A stretch of 64,000 bases of DNA from Conexibacter woesei DSM 14684 (GTDB lineage Bacteria > Actinomycetota > Thermoleophilia > Solirubrobacterales > Solirubrobacteraceae), in the NCBI RefSeq assembly GCF_000025265.1, contig NC_013739.1, positions 5,256,001 to 5,320,000 on the forward strand. Reading direction: 5' to 3'. Positions within the stretch are counted from its first letter, which is position 1. The number at the start of each line of letters is the position of its first letter. The position numbers were made by a program, and so were the translations under genes. The notes beneath the pieces were generated by a model. It was not told the origin of the DNA. It did not search any database and saw only the letters and a list, made by a program, of their open reading frames with translations. Shown piece by piece: positions 33,101 through 40,905 of the stretch.

Positions 33101-34187
33101 GCAGCCGCAGCTCGCCCGCCGCGCGGTCGACGACGCCGGCGAGATGGTGGAAGCGCTCGGTGTCGAGCGAGACGTCGGCGAAGACCGCGACCGCCGCTCT
33201 GCCGTCGCTGCACTGCCAGCGCACGTTGCGTGCCAGCCCGCGGCCGAACTCGCCGAGCGTCAGCGCCCAGCCGGGGTCGTTCGCGGCGCCCGGTCTCGCC
33301 TGCTTGGAGAGGAGGTGGCCGTCGGCGCCGGGATCGGGCTTGAAGAAGCACTCGACCGTCGTCGATCTGGCCGCGTCGAGCGCGAGGTCGGCGTGGTCGG
33401 CGATCAGCAGCTCGGCGGCGGGCGCGCGGAACGCGAAGCCGCCGCCGAAGCGCCCCGGCACGGCCGGCTGCGCCGCGCCGCCGGTGTTGACGCCGTGGTG
33501 GGCGAGCGCGACGCCGCGGTAGCGGCCGGCGCGATCCTCCGCGTCGGGCTGGCCGGGCCCGGGTCTGACCGGGTCGTCGAGGTGCAGCAGCGCGAGCGTG
33601 TCGTCGTCGTAGGTGTAGGCGAGCGGGACGAAGCGCGGCACGCCGAGGTCCGCGCCGAGCAGGTCGAGCGCGCGGCCGAGCGCTGAGGCGCGGCTGCGCT
33701 GCTCGGTGACCCGGTCCAGCTCGCGGCGGACGCGGTCGCGCTCCCAGCCGGCGACCCACAGCAGCTTCGCGAGGTTGCCGAGCAGGGCGGTGATCGACCA
33801 GCACGCGGCCGGGTCGCCGCCGGGCGCGGGCGGGTCCATCGTCAGCGTCCGCAGGAACGGTCCGGGCGGTGGGCTCGCGGCCGCGCCGAGCGGGATCGCG
33901 AAGCTCGTGCCGGCGAGCGCGCCGGCCGGCACGCGCACCTCCGCTCTCCCGCCTCTCCAGGCGAGCGTGACGTTCGTCTCGACCTCCACGTCGCGCTGTG
34001 CGACGAGCACGTAGGCGGGCTGCGGCGGGCGGTCGAAGCGGGCGGCGTGCTCGGCGAAGTCGTATGGATCGACCGTCGCTCTCGCGGCGTCTCTCGCGAT
34101 CGCGCTCAGCGTCAGCTCGAGCGTGTCGGAACCGCGCGCGAACGGCTCGGTCAGCCGCCGCCCCATCGTGACCGCGGCGACGCTCAC
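30138..34187 (-). CDS. Large baseplate-distal tail protein: LamG, tandem M15-like modules, beta-propeller
   Basis: A 1349-residue protein. The N-terminal 220 residues resemble tail-protein domains that follow baseplate J (ALDLLGADLGVPRFVPLAYTYDDDTLALLHLDD). Residues about 220-410 form a LamG/concanavalin-like fold (TTVECFFKPDPGADGHLLSKQ, FHHLAGVVDRAAGELRLHVDG). Two related modules follow, around 530-660 and 800-890, each ending in AxAHAAGFxYV; they recall the second half of M15/Hedgehog DD-peptidase folds, but without a full zinc site. Residues about 910-1190 are a YVTN/NHL-type beta-propeller (VAVDPSARRLYTADESSATVSVVDLASG). The C-terminal 150 residues contain ALDRPRTLIRKDQYDLLMNVLNLLHPIG. 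The GTG start overlaps the baseplate J stop (GTGA). It is a likely arm or sensor of the particle. Confidence 0.75.
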   Translation of the reverse strand: MSVAAVTMGRRLTEPFARGSDTLELTLSAIARDAARATVDPYDFAEHAARFDRPPQPAYVLVAQRDVEVETNVTLAWRGGRAEVRVPAGALAGTSFAIPLGAAASPPPGPFLRTLTMDPPAPGGDPAACWSITALLGNLAKLLWVAGWERDRVRRELDRVTEQRSRASALGRALDLLGADLGVPRFVPLAYTYDDDTLALLHLDDPVRPGPGQPDAEDRAGRYRGVALAHHGVNTGGAAQPAVPGRFGGGFAFRAPAAELLIADHADLALDAARSTTVECFFKPDPGADGHLLSKQARPGAANDPGWALTLGEFGRGLARNVRWQCSDGRAAVAVFADVSLDTERFHHLAGVVDRAAGELRLHVDGALRATAPLGRTGALTSAAGLRLGRHGGTGAAGVLDELRVSAAARTSFAPALGESDGSYRRRLGVFERWTLPSPAAIEAALNEAVGEIAGDPAALVVDDTPATLVTGAAPVRIVPASIPPGGHVDALGRRRTREQDAIGTVNDDERRLGSAWLTTFADARADVAAAPARVLAAGEEPPDPSRMHGRAARSLTALLDRLASAREPGRVVVRSAFDPDPPDLHAPDPSRLDPGTPEGRAAAARAAAARAADPRTVGRALLLEHDGLGLARLAAHAHAAGFDYVRHRGDLRGVLASVRAEERLTIAAAPAPAAGSGVDAVVGGTLDLTFAPAPPAADVRVEWVTIPCGRGRATFETAATGASVRLRATAPGVLTVRVEAIWHGATASGTRTLRIGPADLADGASIAADGEQGVAAAIADGTDPPPFLHAVHLLHVEEKPAAFDAGDNPHRMQRGTAARLKRLLELLEQSRARGTLRVHEAWDPAGRDLRARGRRLLVSHSALAAGALAARAHAAGFAYVARSGARVELRHGEEELLDVTAPPELAEEQAGDVAIAQGADARSVAVTGDAVFSVNAGTDSVSELDPKTGAVRRAIKVGHRPVAVAVDPSARRLYTADESSATVSVVDLASGALLAPIATGQAPADLLHHPRLARLYVACRGDATVRAIDTGRATQVGQVAVGAGRPRLALARDGRLWVASDGEAAARLLAADPLAPAGQLALPSRPADLVVAAGTDVGWVALPAVTSVSVLRTDVPSVTATVALAERPTALAVADGDAGLYALGRRESGAALGFALDLAAVEQTRFPLPRGSVRLVAAGAGRRLYAPVTGVGVATFERGARASVALIATWQLGTGLGEELRWIARPFGEARGRFAGLSRPDTRLTGERAGPLLARAVASLGDHGPPYTFEVLLKPALDRPRTLIRKDQYDLLMNVLNLLHPIGVEVRTRRIREHVLEVREGLLEAFPDYTYPNFRVSGPAPVAPGQEA

Positions 34188-35485
34188 GCGGGGACCACCT
34201 CGATCTGGATCAGCTCGCTGTCGAGCCGGAAGATCGCGATCTCGGTGCGGCCCATCTGCACGTTCTCGCCGACCGACATCTCGACGATCGCCGACTGGAA
34301 CGGCACGCCGCCGAACGAGACGCGGCCGTACGCGGCCGGGCAGCGGCGCAGGTGCACGTTCTGCACGTCGACGACGCCGGGCTGCTCGACGAACGCGCGC
34401 ATCGTCTGCGAGAAGAGGAACGCGCCGCCGAGCCGCAAGGCGGCGACGTCGTGCGCGAGCCGCTGCTTGATCGCGGCGAGCAGCGCCTGCACGTCCTGCC
34501 CGGGGTCGACGCTGACGCGCGCCCGCACGCCGACCTCGATGTGGTCGGCCTGGATCACGTTCGCGTAGATGCCCGGCGGGCGCACGCCGTCGACCGCCGC
34601 CTGCACGCGCTCGTAGACCCCTCTGACGGCGCCGAGGTCGCGCCACGGCCGCGCGAACTCGTGCGCGACGACGACGTCGAAGAAGTACGGCTCGCCGAGG
34701 CGGCGGTCGGCGCTGAACTGCCGCTGGCCGAAGTCGAACAGGTCGAAGTAGCTCTGCGAGACGTCGACGCCGCCGAGCGCGTCGGCGACGAGCGCGTCGA
34801 TCGCGCCCGGGACCTCGAGCACCTCGCGCCGCACGCTCTCCAGCGTCCACAGGTTGCGGGGCCGGCCGAGCAGCCGCGGCCGGTAGTCGGCGTCGGACTG
34901 GAGCAGGTCGCCGCCGGTCATGCCGAGCTGGTTCTCGACCGCGAGCGTCGCCGGGCCGAGCGACAGCTCCTCGGCGGCGTATTCGGGATCGACCTGCACG
35001 ATCGCTCTCGCCACGACGTTGCCGGCGACGCCGCGTTCGAACGCGCGCACCTCCGTCACGCCGTCGGTCGCGTCGGCCGTCAGCTCCAGCGGCGCGAGCG
35101 TGTGGAACGCGACCGTGCCGCCGGCCGTCGTCACGACCGTCCCCTCCGGGACGCGGTAGCGGCGTCCGGGCGCGCCTCTGCCGAGTCTGAATCTGACCTC
35201 TCCGGTCGCGAACTCGAAGTCGCGCTCGACGCCGAGGTCCTCGCCGAGCCGGTCGAGGCTCGCGCCCGTCGCGGTCGAGGCGAAGTTCGCGTAGTACAGC
35301 GACTCCATCCGCTTCCACAGCTCGGCGTCCTCCGCCGCCGCGACCTCGAGCACCTTGCGCAGCGGGCTCGTCGCGGTCAGGTCGGGCGAGTCGAAGACCG
35401 CCCGCGCGCGCTCGAAGCTCTCCGCCAGGATCGCGTCGAGTCCCTTGATGTCGAAGCCGTCGGGCGAGACCCCGTATTGCGTCAC
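34184..35485 (-). CDS. Baseplate J/gp6-like protein
   Basis: A 433-residue baseplate wedge protein of contractile tails. The N-terminus has KGLDAILAESFERARAVFDSPDLTATSPLRKVLEVAAAEDAELWKRMESLYY. The central beta region reads RYRVPEGTVVTTAGGTVAFHTLAPLELTADATDGVTEVRAFERGVAGNV, followed by ADYRPRLLGRPRNLWTLESVRREVLEVPGA. This is the usual J order. It builds the baseplate ring that holds the sheath before firing. The GTG start overlaps the gp25 stop (GTGA), and the stop overlaps the next start by GTGA, so it is translated in series with its wedge partners. Confidence 0.88.
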   Translation of the reverse strand: MTQYGVSPDGFDIKGLDAILAESFERARAVFDSPDLTATSPLRKVLEVAAAEDAELWKRMESLYYANFASTATGASLDRLGEDLGVERDFEFATGEVRFRLGRGAPGRRYRVPEGTVVTTAGGTVAFHTLAPLELTADATDGVTEVRAFERGVAGNVVARAIVQVDPEYAAEELSLGPATLAVENQLGMTGGDLLQSDADYRPRLLGRPRNLWTLESVRREVLEVPGAIDALVADALGGVDVSQSYFDLFDFGQRQFSADRRLGEPYFFDVVVAHEFARPWRDLGAVRGVYERVQAAVDGVRPPGIYANVIQADHIEVGVRARVSVDPGQDVQALLAAIKQRLAHDVAALRLGGAFLFSQTMRAFVEQPGVVDVQNVHLRRCPAAYGRVSFGGVPFQSAIVEMSVGENVQMGRTEIAIFRLDSELIQIEVVPA

Positions 35486-35907
35486 GTCAAGCCTCCGATC
35501 ACGAGCGGAAGCGCGATCTCGTCCGCGCTGTTGGTCTCCAGCAGCACCTGCACGTACCAGCGCCGCCGCAGGCGCGACTCCTCGTCGTCGACGAAGACGA
35601 CGTCGCGGATCTCGCCGATCCGCGAGTCGGTCGCGAGCGTCCGCACGAGGTTCAGCTTGACGAGGTCGCGCGTGCGCGCGATCCCGTCCGGCGAGCCGAA
35701 GATCTGCGCATAGTCGAGTCCGTAGAGGACGTTGAAGACGTCCGACCCGTACGGCGTCAGCACGCGCAGCTCGAGCGCCTGGATCAGGTTGTCGAGGCCC
35801 GCGAGCTCGCGCAGCCCCCACTCGCCGCCGACCGGCTCGAAGACGAGGTCGCCGTCCTCCAGCACGAGCGAGGAGCCGAACGCCGCGCGCTGTTCCTCGG
35901 GCGTCAT
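35482..35907 (-). CDS. gp25/GPW-like baseplate wedge protein
   Basis: A 141-residue protein of the T4 gp25 family. WGLRELAGLDNLIQALELRVLTPYGSDVFNVLYGLDY and RTLATDSRIGEIRDVVF fit the short lysozyme-like fold that nucleates sheath assembly, including the Glu-Leu-Arg-(x)-Leu-TP-x-G pattern. It joins sheath to baseplate. It overlaps the PAAR-like gene (TGATG) and the baseplate J gene (GTGA). Length and order (PAAR, gp25, J) are the same as in Afp- or PVC-type clusters. Confidence 0.88.
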   Translation of the reverse strand: MTPEEQRAAFGSSLVLEDGDLVFEPVGGEWGLRELAGLDNLIQALELRVLTPYGSDVFNVLYGLDYAQIFGSPDGIARTRDLVKLNLVRTLATDSRIGEIRDVVFVDDEESRLRRRWYVQVLLETNSADEIALPLVIGGLT

Positions 35908-36245
35908 CAGCTCGCTCTCAATCTCGTCTGGCCGGCGTTCGAGATCGAGAAGCTGCCCGGCGGCGTCGAGCTGGTTCTGCCGCTCGCGTCCTCAAGCACG
36001 ACCGCCTCGCCACCGGCCTTCAGTCTTCTCGCGAGACCGGCGGTGACGGAGACGATTCTCAGACACGGCACCTGGCCGGCTCTCGCGTCGGTGTTCGTGC
36101 AGCCGGCGATCGCCGCTCTCATCAGGTCGCTCTCGACGAGCACAGCCTGCCCACCGGCCTTCAGTCTCTGCTGACCCGGTATCACCGTCACGGTCCCGCT
36201 GTGCGAGCATCTGATGACCGCGCTCCCGTTGCAGACGAGTGGCAC
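35907..36245 (-). CDS. PAAR-like spike-tip protein
   Basis: A 112-residue protein starting at a GTG two bases after the hub stop. It begins PLVCNGSAVIRCSHSGTVTVIPGQQRLKAGGQAVLVESD and continues IAGCTNTDARAGQVPCLRIVS. The four Cys and one His fit the zinc-bound tip of PAAR-like (Afp10-type) proteins. Two copies of a xRLKAGGxAVxxE element (residues about 27-37 and 77-87) show the internal repeat expected of a cone built from beta strands. It sharpens the spike that pierces the target membrane. Most Arg codons here are AGA. Confidence 0.8.
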   Translation of the reverse strand: MPLVCNGSAVIRCSHSGTVTVIPGQQRLKAGGQAVLVESDLMRAAIAGCTNTDARAGQVPCLRIVSVTAGLARRLKAGGEAVVLEDASGRTSSTPPGSFSISNAGQTRLRAS

Positions 36246-36247
36246 GC

Positions 36248-37900
36248 TCAGCTCACCTCCACCGCGCCGCCGCTGAGCGCGAGTCTGACGTTGCCGTCGG
36301 TGAGCGTGATCGCTCTGCCGTCGGTTCTGATCTCGACCGCGCCGTCGCTGCCGATTCTGATCGTCGTGCCTCTCGCGTGCTCGATCGTGAGCGTGTCGGC
36401 GTCGGGCGGCGTCGGGCGCTCGCCGAGGTCGGGCAGTCTGTCGCCGCCGACCGTGATCGTCAGTCCTCTCGCCTGGATCACCCGCAGCCCTCTGGCGTCG
36501 GTCAGGTCGTTGACGGCTCTGCCGGTGGGTCTGTCGTTCTGGATCTCGGTCGGCAGGCACAGCCACCAGTCGCCGGGCTCGTTTCTCGGCCGCTCCATCA
36601 GCGGCTCCTCGGCCCACACGTAGCCATGCAGGACGACGTCGTTGACGTCGCCGCGGTTGTGCGACAGCAGCGTCCGCTGACCGGGGTAGGCGGGCACGAC
36701 CAGGCCGCATCTGTGCCACGCGAACGGCGAGGCGATCGGCCGCTGGCGCAGCTGCTGGTCGTCTCTTCTGATCACCGGCGTCTCGACGCTCGGCGCGACC
36801 GTCTCCTCATCGACTCTCTGTCCGTACCAGACGGTCGCGAGGTGCTTGCCCTCCGAGCCGGCCTCGTAGGAGGCGACCTCGCCGACGTCTATCCCGGGTC
36901 TCGCGTCGCTCGACGCCAACTCGCGGAAGCGGTCGACGACGCGCGCCGCACCGCCCGGCCGCGGCGCGTCGCCGTCCGCGCTGTCGTCGAGCACGAGATC
37001 GCAGAGGTAGCCTCTCGCGCCGTACGTGTGTCTGACGGAGACGACGTGCAACGTCAGCGGGTCGCCTCTGGCGGCCATCGGCACCGTCTGCCCGGCGCGC
37101 AGCGCCGGCTCGCCGAGCACCTTCAGTCTGTACGTCTTGACCTGCCGCGCGGCGGACGCGCCGTTCGCTCCGGCGTCCGCCGCCGGTCGCGGCGCGATCT
37201 CCATCGCCACGTCGCGCGAGACGATGTTGTCGGTGACGTCGAGCTTGGGCCCGAGGTCGGGCAGTATCGGGGGGAAGCGCACCTCGCCGTCACGCAGCAC
37301 GAAGCGGCTGCCCGCCCAGCGCGCGAGCGAGCCGAGCGCCGAGAGCCCGTTCGGCGCGCGCACGATGCGGTTCCGCTGCGGGCTGCCCGCCGCGATCGTG
37401 CCGACCGATCTGAGGCCGCCGGCGCGCGTGAGCAGGTCTCTGACGGCGTCCTCGGGGGTCGCCTCGCCGCCGAGCGCGAAGTCGACGTTCTTGAGCGCGA
37501 GCAGCTTCCAGGCTGCGATCTCCTGCCCGCCGATGTCGGTGCTGAGCGTGCCGTCGTCCTCCCATCTCGTTCTGAAGCTCGTCACGTACCCTCTGATGAC
37601 GGCGTTTCTGGAGAAGACGACGGGGAACTTCTCGAAGTAGCCGAGGTGGACGGCGGCGGTCAGCTGTCTGTCTCTGTCCGCTCTTCTGTGCGCCTCCTGG
37701 ATCCGCTCGCCGACGTAGTCGGGCAGGTTCACGAATCTGATCGAGAACGTCGGCGCGGCGGCGCCCTCGCGCATGTCGACGCTGATCTCGGCGTCGAGCA
37801 CGTAGTCGCCGGCGAACATGTCGTTCGACAGTCTCAGCCAGCCGTCGGGCAGCGGCGCGGGACCGCTGAAGACGACTCTGTACCAGAGGATCAGGGCCAT
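36248..37900 (-). CDS. Hub/spike protein (gpD-gp5/VgrG-like)
   Basis: A 550-residue baseplate hub and spike. The N-terminal 340 residues look like a phage late-control D/gp27 hub (MFAGDYVLDAEISVDMREGAAAPTFSIRFVNLPD, GYVTSFRTRWEDDGTLSTDIGGQEIAAWKLLALKNV). Residues about 345-450 form a gp5-type OB-fold (HLATVWYGQRVDEETVAPSVETPVI, VVPAYPGQRTLLSHNRGDVNDVVLHGYVW). The C-terminal 80 residues are short alternating beta strands (TLTIEHARGTTIRIGSDGAVEIRTDGRAITLTDGN), a triple-stranded spike. PAAR-like tip, gp25 and J follow in that order. AGA codons are dense, including a tandem AGA-AGA near 37680. The start overlaps the 124-residue gene by 10 bases. Confidence 0.85.
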   Translation of the reverse strand: MALILWYRVVFSGPAPLPDGWLRLSNDMFAGDYVLDAEISVDMREGAAAPTFSIRFVNLPDYVGERIQEAHRRADRDRQLTAAVHLGYFEKFPVVFSRNAVIRGYVTSFRTRWEDDGTLSTDIGGQEIAAWKLLALKNVDFALGGEATPEDAVRDLLTRAGGLRSVGTIAAGSPQRNRIVRAPNGLSALGSLARWAGSRFVLRDGEVRFPPILPDLGPKLDVTDNIVSRDVAMEIAPRPAADAGANGASAARQVKTYRLKVLGEPALRAGQTVPMAARGDPLTLHVVSVRHTYGARGYLCDLVLDDSADGDAPRPGGAARVVDRFRELASSDARPGIDVGEVASYEAGSEGKHLATVWYGQRVDEETVAPSVETPVIRRDDQQLRQRPIASPFAWHRCGLVVPAYPGQRTLLSHNRGDVNDVVLHGYVWAEEPLMERPRNEPGDWWLCLPTEIQNDRPTGRAVNDLTDARGLRVIQARGLTITVGGDRLPDLGERPTPPDADTLTIEHARGTTIRIGSDGAVEIRTDGRAITLTDGNVRLALSGGAVEVS

Positions 37901-38265
37901 CGCAGTGCAATCCCCCCGCTCACGCGCGACCCGTAGGAGCCGTGCCCGTTGAGGTTGCGCTTCGCGACGCGCAGCTCGTCGAAGCGCAGCGCGAGGTCGC
38001 CGGCCGTGTACTCGAGCTGCGGCACGAGCTTGCGCTGGAAGACGACCCGCGGCTCCGGCAGCTCCGACTCGCGCGCGATCCGCGCGACGAGATGCGCCTC
38101 CTCCTGCGGCAGCTCCAGCACCGCCTCCTCGGGCAGCGTTCCGAGCAGGCGCTCGCTGGCGTTGACATACAACGCGACGACGTAGGCGCGCCCGGCGAAC
38201 GCGAGCCGGAAGCTCTGCGGGAACCCCTCGTCGGGCGAGATCGGGAGCGGGCTGTACTCGATCAC
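37891..38265 (-). CDS. Small baseplate-associated protein
   Basis: A 124-residue protein between the 165-residue gene and the hub. It begins MIEYSPLPISPDEGFPQSFRLAFAGRAYVVALYVNASERL, is beta-rich and ends in a short hydrophobic strand (GGIALRWP). No LysM or peptidoglycan motif is visible. Similar small proteins in phage tail operons connect the tube to the hub, so an adaptor role is plausible. The GTG start overlaps the previous stop (GTGA) and its stop lies inside the hub gene. Few AGA codons compared with the hub. Confidence 0.65.
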   Translation of the reverse strand: MIEYSPLPISPDEGFPQSFRLAFAGRAYVVALYVNASERLLGTLPEEAVLELPQEEAHLVARIARESELPEPRVVFQRKLVPQLEYTAGDLALRFDELRVAKRNLNGHGSYGSRVSGGIALRWP

Positions 38266-38759
38266 GCCGCGCGGGGGATCGGGTTCGGCGGGGGCGTCGT
38301 CGGTATCGCGGCGGAGGCCGCCGCGAGCGCGAGGTCGAGCGACTCGCCGACGATCTCCGACGCCATGTGGCGCGGCACGTGCGCGAGTCTGATGGTGGCC
38401 TTGACCGCGTCGCGGGGGTCGATCGTGTTCTCGAATCTGAGGTCCGTGATCTGCATGTCGAGCAGGATCGTGAACAGCGATATGACCGGGATGCCGGCGA
38501 GCGCCAGCGCCGGCGCGGCCGCGCTCGCGAGCGCGCGCGAGGTGAGCGCGAGCGCCTCCAGGCCCTTCTTCAGGATCAGCCGCTCGCGGCCGGTCAGCAC
38601 GACGTCGATCGTCAGCGTGCGCGTCGTCGGGGTGATCAGCTGCGAGAAGCGGCTGCCGCTGATCTTCTCGACTCTGTAGCCCTCGTCCAACGTCATTCTC
38701 TGCACGTTGAGGAGCGGCAGGCCGCCGACGAGGACGGGGAAGTTCACGCCGATCGCCAT
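38262..38759 (-). CDS. Putative tube-baseplate adaptor protein
   Basis: A 165-residue protein. It starts MAIGVNFPVLVGGLPLLNVQRMTLDEGYRVEKISGSRFSQLITPTTRTLTIDVVLTGRERL, a beta-barrel-like pattern seen in tail-completion or tube-initiator proteins. A hydrophobic middle (ALASAAAPALALAGIPVISLFTILL) and a Pro-rich end follow. The middle is too short and interrupted to be a clear membrane span. Its position directly before the hub-proximal genes suggests it links tube and hub. The function is inferred from order; no named family is certain. Confidence 0.62.
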   Translation of the reverse strand: MAIGVNFPVLVGGLPLLNVQRMTLDEGYRVEKISGSRFSQLITPTTRTLTIDVVLTGRERLILKKGLEALALTSRALASAAAPALALAGIPVISLFTILLDMQITDLRFENTIDPRDAVKATIRLAHVPRHMASEIVGESLDLALAAASAAIPTTPPPNPIPRAA

Positions 38760-38763
38760 CGCG

Positions 38764-38925
38764 TCAGCTCCCCTCGCGGGACGGTGGCGACGCCACCTGC
38801 AGGTCGGTCCCGAAGGCGCGCGCGAAGCGGCGCACGAGCGCCTCCTCCAGCCGCTGCCAGTCGGCCTCCGTCGGGCGGCCGACGAGTCGCAGCGTGAGCG
38901 GGACGTGGACCTCGACGCGCGCCAT
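38764..38925 (-). CDS. 53-residue microprotein, paralogue of the 62-residue protein
   Basis: Too short to be noticed easily but well supported by coupling: its ATG overlaps the TGA of the 659-residue gene (TGATG) and the next gene starts five bases later. The sequence MARVEVHVPLTLRLVGRPTE, then ADWQRLEEALVRRFARAF, aligns with the 62-residue product of this operon over about 36 residues (shared HxP, LVG, acidic and hydrophobic positions). It is predicted as a beta-hairpin plus a helix. It may be an assembly factor or an adaptor for the 659-residue protein. Confidence 0.65.
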   Translation of the reverse strand: MARVEVHVPLTLRLVGRPTEADWQRLEEALVRRFARAFGTDLQVASPPSREGS

Positions 38926-40904
38926 CAGAGGCCGTGGGTCGCGAGGCGGTCGAGCAGGCGCTGCCACGCCTCCGGGTCGGCGATCCGCGCGCGCTTCGCC
39001 GCGAGCGCGTCGAGGAAGCGTTCGAAGCGGCTCCAGTCGCCGCCCCCGCGCCGCAGCACGGCGACGAACGTCTCGCCGCCCGCCTCGCGCACGAACGCCA
39101 TCGCCCGCGGGCGCGAGCCGAGCGCGACGAGCTGCTCGGTCGACCACGCGGCGACGTACTCGGGCGGCACGAACCCGAGCGTGTGGAGCAGCTCCTGCAC
39201 GCGCGAGGCCGGCAGCTTGCCCGCCAGCCGCAGCGTCAGCTCGGGCTGGCGGTCCTCGGGCAGGCGCAGGCCGGGCAGCGCACGTGCGAGCGCGCCGATC
39301 CGCTGCGCGAGCGTCGGCGCCGCGAGCGCGGTCCGCAGCTCGCGGATCGCGACGAGGCGCGCCGCCAGCTCGGCCACGATCGCGATCCGCACCTGCGCGA
39401 CGAGCGCGTCGGGCAGTGGCTCGCCGCCCGTATCCGGTCCGGTGCCGACCTCCGTCGCGTAGCCGAGCCCGACGAGCAGCGGCCCGATCTGTCTCGCGGC
39501 GCGCAGCGCGAGCGTCGCCGCCAGCTCGCGCGCGCCGCGGTCGCCCGCCTGCGCGCGGCTGAAGGTCCAGTCCAGCTCCGCCACGTGCCGCAGACCCAGC
39601 AGCGCGTTCGGCGGATCCGACGTCAGCGCCACGATCCGCCGGCTCTCCTCGTCGACCCGCGGGAGCAGCGGCGCGTCCGGGTCGGGCGCCGGCGTCCGCG
39701 CGCGCTCGTCGGCGACGACGGGGACGAGCCGCGGCCACGCTGGCGCCGGACCGCCGCGGTAGGCGCCGAGCAACGCGATCACGTCGTAGGCGTCCTCGTC
39801 GAGGCGGCCGATCAGATCGCTGAACGCACCCGCGCGGCGCAGCAGCGCGACGCTCGCCTCGATCTCGCCGAGCGAGCGCGTCGCTCGCAGCAGGTCGCGG
39901 ATCGCCGTGCGCTCGCGCTGGCCCGCGGGCGCCGCGGCGAGCTGCTGCAGGAAGGCGGCGCGCCGCTGCCACGGCATCGCGAGCAGCAGCGCGCGCGGGA
40001 GCACCACCAGCTCGGAGTAGACGGTCTCGCCTTCGAGCACGACCGGCTCTGGCGCGGCGAGCGGCGGCGCAGCCGCCGCGGCGACGGCGCCGAGCTCCGG
40101 CAGCGCGGCGCGCACCGCGGCGACGTCGGCGGCGGCGATCGGCTCGGACGTCTGTGCTGTGGGGGCGGCGAGCGCCGGTCGCGCGCCGTCGCCCGCGCGC
40201 AGCTCGCGGTCGTCGCGCGTCACGACGAGCACGGGCGCGAAGTCGGCGGCGGCGACGAGCGCCGGGCGCTGCGCGGCCGCGGCGGCAGCGCTCGCGGCGC
40301 CGCTGCCGGACGGCTGCTCGCCGAGCGGACCGAGATCGCGGGCGTCGAGCGGGCGCTCGAGCGGGACGGCGTGGAACGGCAGCTCCCCGCTCGCCGCCGC
40401 GAGCACCGCGAAGCCGTGGGCCGCGTGCAGCAGGCGGCCCCAGGCGGCGGCGCGCGCAAGCGTGGCGGCGCGCACGTACGGCCGGCCGCCCGCACGCACG
40501 GTCCCGGCGGCGCCGCTGCCGCCACGCGCGAGCACCACCCGCGAGGGGAAGGCGGCGTTCACGATCCGCTCGCCGGCGCTCGTCGTCAGCTCGCCGCCGG
40601 GCGGCAGCGGCTGCGACGCCCCGGCGGGCGTCGCCTGCTGCGAGCGCGACGGCCCGCGCCGCGCGGGCCCGAGCGGCGCCTGCGCAGCCTGCGCCGCGGT
40701 CGAGATCCCCAGCTCCGTCTCGATCGCGGTCGCCGTCGCCGTCGCGGCGTCCGCGACCGCGCCGGCCCAGCGCGGCGCGACGCCCGCAGCGGCTGCCGCG
40801 CGCTCGGCCGCACGCGCGACCGTCTCCAGCAGGCGGCGCCGGTCGTCGGCGCTCAGCCCGTCGGGCGGATCGGTCAGCGTCGGTCGGTGCAGCAGCGCCT
40901 CCAC
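38925..40904 (-). CDS. 659-residue Ala-rich protein of the injection operon, candidate scaffold or length regulator
   Basis: An unrecognised 659-residue protein, 40 to 45 per cent Ala/Arg/Leu by eye. Residues 1-90 are helical; about 90-150 are linker-like (GPARRGPSRSQQATPAGAS); after that come short beta pieces (ERIVNAAFPSRVVLARGGSG), then long helical stretches (AELAARLVAIRELRTALAAPTLAQRIGALARALPGL). It lies where contractile systems often encode the tape measure or a scaffold, between tube and hub genes, and is flanked on both sides by paralogous microproteins. Unlike the sheath and hub it uses mostly CGC/CGG for Arg. The GTG start follows the 62-residue stop by one base (TGAGGTG). No transmembrane span is visible. 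Confidence 0.62.
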   Translation of the reverse strand: MEALLHRPTLTDPPDGLSADDRRRLLETVARAAERAAAAAGVAPRWAGAVADAATATATAIETELGISTAAQAAQAPLGPARRGPSRSQQATPAGASQPLPPGGELTTSAGERIVNAAFPSRVVLARGGSGAAGTVRAGGRPYVRAATLARAAAWGRLLHAAHGFAVLAAASGELPFHAVPLERPLDARDLGPLGEQPSGSGAASAAAAAAQRPALVAAADFAPVLVVTRDDRELRAGDGARPALAAPTAQTSEPIAAADVAAVRAALPELGAVAAAAAPPLAAPEPVVLEGETVYSELVVLPRALLLAMPWQRRAAFLQQLAAAPAGQRERTAIRDLLRATRSLGEIEASVALLRRAGAFSDLIGRLDEDAYDVIALLGAYRGGPAPAWPRLVPVVADERARTPAPDPDAPLLPRVDEESRRIVALTSDPPNALLGLRHVAELDWTFSRAQAGDRGARELAATLALRAARQIGPLLVGLGYATEVGTGPDTGGEPLPDALVAQVRIAIVAELAARLVAIRELRTALAAPTLAQRIGALARALPGLRLPEDRQPELTLRLAGKLPASRVQELLHTLGFVPPEYVAAWSTEQLVALGSRPRAMAFVREAGGETFVAVLRRGGGDWSRFERFLDALAAKRARIADPEAWQRLLDRLATHGL

Positions 40905-40905
40905 C

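Noticed and set aside
30138-35318. A continuous frame suggesting a 1726-residue protein
   Set aside because: The first 377 residues are Arg-rich shadow of the baseplate J gene. The GTGA overlap at 34187 and the change to family-like sequence place the real start there.
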